The position numbers and the translations under genes were made by a program. From Eucommia ulmoides (Eukaryota > Streptophyta > Magnoliopsida > Garryales > Eucommiaceae): 64,000 nucleotides of DNA. This document shows positions 57,869-64,000 of this stretch, piece by piece (the stretch's first letter is position 1; every line of letters begins with the position of its first letter). The stretch is taken from the NCBI GenBank assembly GCA_016647705.1, contig CM028327.1, positions 4,907,726 to 4,971,725 of the forward strand. Reading direction: 5' to 3'. Below the pieces are notes generated by a model. It saw only the letters and a list, made by a program, of their open reading frames with translations, was not told the origin of the DNA and ran no database searches.

Positions 57869-58278
57869 CCAAAAACATGGTAAACCCTAAGTTGTACATT
57901 TTTCTTCAAGCAAAACCAAACCACACATCCATGTTAATTAAGCCGATTTACCTCGTACATCAAACATTCGACATACGAAAACCGACAAGAGACAAAAGAC
58001 AGGAACTACTCTACTACTTTCCATCCCTCGTATCAAACCAAGAGGAAGGAAAATTACTTTTTCCTTCCTTTCAATTTTCCATCCTTCCGACCAAACAGAC
58101 CATAAGAAAGCGCTCACAAAAACAAAAAGCATTAATTCCTCACTGGATCTCGCGCCCTCGACTACAACAAAACTAACCGTTCATCCACGTATAATTACTA
58201 AATTACCCTTGTAAACCGAACATTCAAACCTCATACTCTAAGAAGATCGCACAGGCAAAACAGAGAAAGACGACGATT

Positions 58279-58698
58279 CTAGGCAGGGCCGACGAGGACT
58301 CCCTGTGCTGATCCTTCTTTCTTGCTACCGTCATCTTTCACTTCTCCATCGCCTTTAGTGATCCTGATTTTGTACTTGGCCTCGAAATCGGCCATATCCT
58401 TCTTCTTTTTCTCCAAGGCCTCGTTGAGCCTAGAAATAACCTCCTCAATGCCTTCCTTGTTACGCTGAACGGCCGGAAGGACCTCCTTGATGGTTCTCTC
58501 CACCAGCACTCCTCCGATCATGCGATAGCACCGCCTTGACGGGTCGAGGGGTGTGATGGCATTGATCACCAGCGAATGCTCGCTCACTTCCATCTCCAAC
58601 TCGGTGATTTTCGAGTAGATTTGGTTGATTTCCGACCTCATTGAACCGTATATGTTGGCAACCGCTTGTTCGTTGACAGGTTCAGTTTGAGCAGCCAT
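58279..58698 (-). CDS. PFD2: Prefoldin subunit 2
   Basis: 139 residues, close to plant PFD2. It is a beta-type subunit of the hexameric prefoldin co-chaperone, which hands unfolded actin and tubulin to the CCT chaperonin in the cytosol. An N-terminal helix (about 9-45, QAVANIYGSMRSEINQIYSK then ELEMEVSEHSLVI), the beta hairpin (49-75, TPLDPSRRCYRMIGGVLVER) and a C-terminal coiled helix (about 76-112, EVLPAVQRNKEGIEEVISRL) are in the expected order. A lysine/glycine-rich tail follows. The coding part is one exon. Four bases before the ATG is an acceptor-like AG after a long pyrimidine run ('tttatcag|atcaATG'), so a leader intron is likely. The gene appears intact. A SINE remnant and a copia element lie upstream. 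Confidence 0.95.
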   Translation of the reverse strand: MAAQTEPVNEQAVANIYGSMRSEINQIYSKITELEMEVSEHSLVINAITPLDPSRRCYRMIGGVLVERTIKEVLPAVQRNKEGIEEVISRLNEALEKKKKDMADFEAKYKIRITKGDGEVKDDGSKKEGSAQGVLVGPA

Positions 58699-58702
58699 TG
58701 AT

Positions 58703-58725
58703 CTGATAAATCAATCAAAAAAAAA
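58703..58725 (-). promoter_or_regulatory. Probable 5'-UTR intron acceptor of PFD2
   Basis: On minus, a run of 13 T, a branch-point-like 'ttgattgat', then 'ttatcag' directly before 'atcaATG'. The matching donor is not certain; a candidate is GTATGT at 63135. Confidence 0.5.
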
Positions 58726-58865
58726 AAAAGCAACATTTAGGTGACGCTTTTTCTAAATACTTTTTATAATAAAAACGTTAAAGGCACTGTTTGGTAAGGC
58801 GACTTTTTATGTACTTATGATCAAAAAATTTAACTGAACACAAACTAGTTTTAATTAAAAGCGTT

Positions 58866-58981
58866 CGGTAACACAGGGTTCAAATCTTAGAAATAGTCTC
58901 TCTGTATACAGGGATAAAACAATGTGCATCTGACCGTCCTCAAACCCTACAATGTCGAAAGTGTTCTGGGCTGCCCTTTTT
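58866..58981 (+). mobile_element. Au-type SINE, 5'-truncated, plus strand
   Basis: 'gggttcaaatcttagaaata' (B box), 'tctctctgtatacaggg', 'gaccgtcctcaaacccta' and the end 'gtgttctgggctgcccttttt' follow the Au SINE order, whose consensus ends GGGCTGCCCTTTT. The A-box half is missing. Target duplication not found. Confidence 0.65.
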
Positions 58982-59322
58982 AAGAAATTGATGGAATGTG
59001 ACGTCTCTACCCAATTTTTCTTAACTAAAAGAATTAAGTGATCTTTTTTTGAATACCACTAAGATATCATCTCTACGTTATCAAAATTTTTTATTTTTTT
59101 AGTTTTGCTTCTGCTTCCAATTAAAAGTACTCTTTTATTATTACTCAGATCACCAACAAATTTCACAAATCAATTATTACATAAAAACAATAAATTCGTA
59201 TTCATTGACATTAGAACACTACAAATTATTCATTTTCCTAAACAATACAAACACCGATTATCAAGATTATTAGACACAGACAATTAACATTTTTATTAAT
59301 TGACAAATAATTCAACAACTTA

Positions 59323-59889
59323 TGTTAGTGGTAAACCCACTTTTGAGGGTCGTATACACTTGTGCCATTTTCTCCTTTCGTAGAGCATTAGTGTTATACA
59401 CTTGTGCCATTTTCTCTTTAGTGGAGCATTAGTGGTATACACACTTAGTGCCATTATTTCTTGATGGTGCATTAGTAGGTATACACTTAGACATTTCCTC
59501 TTCAAGCTTTCCCTATATATATTTCCATCCGTTAAAGTATCAAAAGCAGAGGGAAGAAGAATAATCTCTTCTTAGTTTTCTTGAGAATTACTACAAGAGA
59601 GGAAAAATTGTTCCTCCTTTGTCAGGTGAATTTTACCAAAATTGTGTGAGTTGTTTCTCCTATTACAAGAGAGATTAGAATTATTATCTCCTTGTATTTA
59701 GAGAGAAAGAGTTATAATCTTTATTTACAATAGTGAAATCCTTCAACACTTACCCGTGGTTTTTACCAATTTGTTCAGGGTTTTCCAAGTAAAATATTTG
59801 TGTCCAATTTCTTCATTTTCATTTTATTTTATTATTTTCCTTTAGTTGCTAGTTGTCTACCGCCCATAAATTTCCTGCCATTTCCCAAC
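59323..59889 (+). repeat. 5' LTR with three internal ~45-bp repeats
   Basis: 'tacacttgtgccattttctc' and variants, each followed by 'gcattagt', recur three to four times in the first 160 bases. TATA-like 'ccctatatatat' at about 59510. Followed at once by the primer binding site. Confidence 0.85.
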
Positions 59890-59937
59890 TATGGCATCAG
59901 AGCTTTGGCTGCGGGTATGAAGATCCTGGTAAACGAA

Positions 59938-60098
59938 ATGTCTAAGTGTATACCTACTAATGCACCACCAAGAGATAATGACACAAAGTGCGTATACCAC
60001 TAATACTCCACTAAGGAGAAAAAGTCACAAGTGTATACCACTAATGCTCTACTAAGGAGAAAATGACACAAGTGTATACCACTCTCAAAAGTGGGTTT
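59938..60098 (-). repeat. Inverted copy of the LTR head inside the copia element
   Basis: This stretch reads, on minus, as the first 160 or so bases of the LTR ('gtggtaaacccacttttgag' down to 'tatacacttaga'). It follows the primer site by about 35 bases. Confidence 0.85.
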
Positions 60099-62440
60099 AC
60101 CACAAGATTCACCCGCGCTTTGAAGTCTTTAAATACTAGAAATATATCTGACTTCTTCTTGATTGGATACACCCAACAAAATGGTGTGGTAGAGCAAATG
60201 AACAGAACTCTTGTAGAAAGAATGAGAGCTATGTTGAGGATTGCGGGTCAACCCAATTCTTTTTGGGCAGAAGCAGTCAAAACCGCCTATTATGTGATAA
60301 ATTAGTCACCCCATCAACGGCAATTGATTTAAAGACGCCGATGAAGATGTGGACTGGTAAGCTAGTGGATTACTCTACTTTACATTCGTTCGGATGTTCA
60401 GTGTACGCGATGTACAATACCCAACAAAGAACGAAGTTGGACTCGAAATCCAAGAGATTTATATTCTTGGGGTATGCTAATGGAGTAAAGGGGTATCGCC
60501 TGGGGGATCACACTACCCACAAGGTTATTATCAGCAGAGATGTGATCTTTGCAAAAGATCAACTACTACGAAAAGATGGAAACGATAGCACACCAAAAGA
60601 GGCTTCAAAGACTACAACGACACAGGTGAAAATTAATCTGGTACAAGAAACTGCAGATTCTTTTGAAGCAGCACCGGAGCAGGAGGTACAAGAACCAGTC
60701 AAGTCCGAGGCTCCAGAAGTTCATCGGTCAACTCGTGAGAGAAGGCCGCCAGCTTGGCACTCAGAATATGTTATGAAGAGCAACGTTGCACGTTGTCTTT
60801 TAACGGAGGATGGAGAGCCCTCAACTTTCCATGAAGCTACAAGTAGCTCAGATGCACCTCTGTGGATGACAACAATGCAAGAAGAGATTGAACCTCTACA
60901 TAAGAACAAGACATGGGAACTGGTACCATTACCAACTGGAAGAAAAGCCATTGGTAACAAATGGGTCTACAAGATCAAGCGGGATAGCAATGATCAAGTA
61001 GAACGATATCGTGCAAGATTGGTGGTGAAGGGATATGCTCAGAAGAAGATATTGATTTTACTGAGATATTTTCCCCGGTGGTACGACTTACAACAGTCAA
61101 AGTAGTCTAGATTATGTGTGCTACGTTTGACTTACATCTGGAACAGTTGAATGTAAAAACTGCATTTCTTTATGGAGAGTTTGAAGAAGAAATCTATATG
61201 CTCCAACCAGAAGGTTTTGCTGAAACAAGCAAGGAGAACTTGGTTTGCAAGTTGAACAAATCTCTGAACGGTCTCAAACAGGTGCCGAGATGCTGGTTCA
61301 AGAGATTAAATTCTTTCATCATTAACCTTGGGTACAACAGACTTTGTTCAGACCATTATACATACTACAAGAGGTTTGGGGATGATAACGACTTTATCAT
61401 TCTGTTGTTGTACGTGGACGACATGTTGGTAGCAGACCTCAACAAAGGTCGAATCCAATAATTGAAGGCACAGTTGGCTAGGAAGTTTGATATGAAGGAC
61501 TTGGGACCAACAAACAAGATTCTCGGGATGCAGATTCACCGAGACAGAAATAACAGGAAGATATGGCTTTCCCAAAAAAATTACTTCAACAAGATCTTGC
61601 AGTGCTTCAACATGCAAGATAGTAAGTCAGTTTCTATCCCACTTCCTGTTAATTTCAAGTTATCTTCAAGTATGTCTTCTAACAATGAAGCAGAGAGAGG
61701 AGATGTCTCGATTACCGTATGTATCAGTTGTGAGAAGTTTAATGTTCGCTATGATTTGCACAAGACCAGACATTGCACAAGCAGTGGAAGTGGTTAGTCG
61801 GTTTATGGCGAATCTTGTTAGAGAGCATTGGAATACTGTGAAGAGGATTCTAAGATACATCAGAGGAACCTCAGATGTTGCATTATGTTACGAGGGATCA
61901 AAATTTACTATCAGGGGCTATGTTGATTCAGATTTTGCAGGGGATCTCAATAAAAGCAAGTCCACTACGGGTTATGTGTTTACACTTGCAGAAGGAGCTG
62001 TGAATTGGGTTTCAAAACTGCAGACGATTGTGGCTTTATCCACAACAGAAGCAGAATACATGGCGACTACATAAGCTTGCAAGGAAGCAATTTGGATTCA
62101 AAGGTTATTAGAGGAGCTTTGGCACAAGTAGGAGAAGATTGTTCTGTTTTGTGACAGTCAGAGTGCCTTGCACATTGCAAGGAATCCAGTCTTTCATTCA
62201 CGTACACAGCACATAAGGGTTCAATACCACTTTGTTTGAGAAGTAGTGGAGGTAGGGAGTGTGAATATGCAAAAGATTCACACCAACGAGAACCTAGCAG
62301 ATGTCATGACCAAGCCGATCAACACTGACAAGTTTAAATGGTGTAGATCCTCGTGTGGTCTAGCGGGAACGTAAGCAAGCATGACATTGGCAAGTGAGGA
62401 AGGATGAAAAGATTACCAAAAATGACTTTAAGTGAGAGAA

Positions 62441-63009
62441 TGTTAGTGGTAAACCCACTTTTGAGGGTGTATACACTTGTGTCATTTTCTCCTTAGTAGA
62501 GTATTGGTGATATACACTTGTGTCATTTTCTCCTTAGTGGAGCATTAGTGGTATACACACTTTGTGTCATTATCTCTTGGTGGTGCATTAGTAGCTATAC
62601 ACTTAGACATTTCCTCTTCAAGTTTTCCCTATATATATTGTCATATATTGTCATCCGTGAAAGTATCTAAGGCAGAGAGAAGAATAATCTCTTCTTAGTT
62701 TTCTTGAGAATTACTATATCGAGAGGAAACATTGTTCCTCCTTTGTAAGTTGAATTTTCCTAAAATTGTGAGAGTTGCTTCTCCTATTACAAGAGAGATT
62801 AGAATTGTTCTCTCCTTATATTTAGAGAGAAGCAGTTATAATCCTTATTTACAATAGTGAAATCCTCATACAATTGCCCCTGGTTTTTACCCCAATTTGT
62901 TTGGGGTTTTCCACGTAAAATATTTGTGTCCAGTTTCTTCATTTTCATTTTATGGTCTCATTTCGCTTTAGTTGTCTACGGCCCATAAATTTCCAGCCAT
63001 TTCCCAACA
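62441..63009 (+). repeat. 3' LTR of the copia element
   Basis: Direct repeat of 59323-59889 with the same internal short repeats; ends 'catttcccaaca'. A clean 5-bp target duplication is not evident at the outer edges. Confidence 0.85.
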
Positions 63010-63135
63010 TTTCAAATTAGGAATTCCTTAATTAACAAATAATAAAATTGCAGAAAATTAAACATTGGCATAAAACACGAGAATGAAGAGGAGATTTGAG
63101 CAGAGAGAAAATTAACCAAAAGGGGAAAAACATAC

Positions 63136-63470
63136 ATGTATAGAAAATCGAAGATGAAGACAGAAGAGAGATCTGCGGGAAAGTGCGACCAAGTCGAGGG
63201 TCCGCGGCCAGTCGGCGACGAGATCTGGACGGTAGACGGCCGTGAAAGAACCACGGAGAAGTGCGAACGAACAAGAGTCCACGGCGAGTCGACGAGGAGA
63301 TCTGGACGGTCGACGTGAACGGCGTCGAGGCTGCGTTTGGCCTGGTGAACCGGGGCTAGGGACCTAGGTGGAGTTCGTTCGCAACTGATAACAAAGACGA
63401 ATGACCTAGAGAGCACTTGATCAGTTGACATTGGTCTGATACATTTTATTTTGGTGATAAATACACTTTT
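63136..63470 (-). other. GC-rich block, candidate first exon/leader of PFD2
   Basis: Much richer in G+C than its flanks. Read on minus it ends 'ctatacat|gtatgt', a plausible donor. It contains a two-copy repeat about 75 bases apart ('cgtccagatctc' then 'gtcgacg' or 'gccgac'). An open frame crosses it on minus but continues into A+T-rich sequence and looks unlike any protein. The link to PFD2 is an inference from position and splice signals. Confidence 0.35.
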
Positions 63471-63474
63471 CACC

Positions 63475-64000
63475 CCACAAATTTTGGATGTATTCTCTTT
63501 GGTCCTGACTTTTTAATTAAAAAAAAAATTATTAATTTTTTTGCCAATTTTGTTTCCTCTATTTTTATTTTTTATTTTTAAAAAAAGAAAAGGAAATTAC
63601 AGACCTATTCTAAAGAGCAAGTGAATGGAAGTTATAATTTAAAAAAAAAAATAGCAAAAATTAATGATCCGCGTACTGAGTTAATGAATTAAAACTTCAC
63701 AAAAAAATATTCCTACAATCACAATTCACCTCGAAATTATAATTTTATGTGTAGAGTGATATCGGAATTCTCTAAATCTCAAAAGTTAATTCATAAAGTG
63801 AGACTAGCGCTCTCACTTGTAACTTACTACCAATCTCTTCCACATTCAATATGGGATAAATCTAATAATTTTCTTCTCACACATCGAGCCTTTGGATCAA
63901 CTAACCTCGAAAATATATAACAATAAGGTGGAACTTTTGATCATATTTATCATTTGACCACCAGACTCTTCCACATATAATGTGAAATAAACTCAATAAT
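63475..64000. other. A+T-rich interval without a gene
   Basis: 63770-63900 carries 'tctcttccacattcaatatg' words, one of which recurs at 63970 ('ctcttccacatataatgtg'). Nothing else recognised. Confidence 0.45.

Larger units (their letters stand above)
59323..63009 (+). mobile_element. Ty1-copia (Tnt1/Tork-like) element with both LTRs, broken
   Basis: 5' LTR about 59323-59889 and 3' LTR 62441-63009, both starting 'tgttagtggtaaacccac'. The primer site 'tggcatcagagc' at 59892 complements the initiator tRNA-Met. In order: integrase C-terminal part (about 60150-60600), reverse transcriptase (about 60840-61480, with YVDDM), and RNase H (about 61880-62075, with STTEAEYMA). The element is broken, with several breaks. 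The LTRs look alike at roughly nine bases in ten by eye, so it is neither fresh nor very old. It lies between PFD2 and a GC-rich block that may be its first exon. Confidence 0.9.

Noticed and set aside
63012-63473. 153-codon minus-strand frame as a gene
   Set aside because: Its middle is a tandem-repeated GC-rich block and its C-terminal third is A+T-rich flank; no domain, and a leader exon explains the block better.

Overview
The window looks like nuclear DNA of a eudicot plant. It is very A+T-rich and gene-poor. The few recognisable genes are land-plant genes: a chloroplast SecE with a transit peptide, an OVATE family protein, and prefoldin subunit 2. There are no operons or ribosome binding sites. 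Plant repeats fill the rest: MITEs, tRNA-derived SINEs, Helitron ends, hAT-like and fold-back elements, LTR retrotransposon fossils and a LINE fossil. I cannot name the species.

Host genes, left to right. (1) 4506-4866, minus strand: the first coding exon of a conserved plant protein (DUF7081-like, from memory) with a good splice donor. A C-rich stretch at 6405-6550 may be its 5' noncoding exon. (2) 33094-33765, plus: an intronless OVATE family repressor. (3) 54198-54764, plus: plastid SECE1. (4) 58279-58698, minus: prefoldin subunit 2. A splice acceptor lies four bases before its ATG, so a 5'-UTR intron is likely, and a GC-rich block at 63136-63470 is a candidate first exon.

Repeat landscape. 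1-2250 is a tandem duplication of a MITE-bearing unit of about 1.75 kb. 5112-5677 holds two MITEs, one with a SINE in its tip. 6594-8134 is a solo LTR. 8759-14580 holds copia fossils in mirror image, one copy split by a long LTR that is itself split by another LTR. 14640-20350 holds hAT-like 'gtcgggt' elements, one carrying a solo LTR. 17700-18941 has a fold-back element and a Helitron 3' end. 24187-24350, 28455-29105 and 30515-31090 are tandem repeats. 36880-37940 is a LINE fossil. 43836-44780 and 56880-57720 are sister elements. 46300-47460 is rich in a GTTAACGTTAAC palindrome. 48060-49760 is a 1.7-kb fold-back sequence. 51948-52700 is a hAT-like element with an 8-bp target duplication. 53157-54035 is a second solo LTR of the 6594 family. 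59323-63009 is a broken Tnt1/Tork-like copia element with both LTRs.

The genes do not form a pathway. The main theme is transposable elements meeting host genes. Solo LTRs of one family lie just upstream of SECE1 and of the DUF7081-like gene, and a copia element probably sits in the PFD2 leader intron. The sequences that best merit follow-up are the 1.7-kb fold-back sequence with nested GC hairpins, the palindrome-rich element at 46.3-47.5 kb, and an LTR stem-loop whose base pairs co-vary between copies. All identities and boundaries are by eye; no alignment or database search was run.
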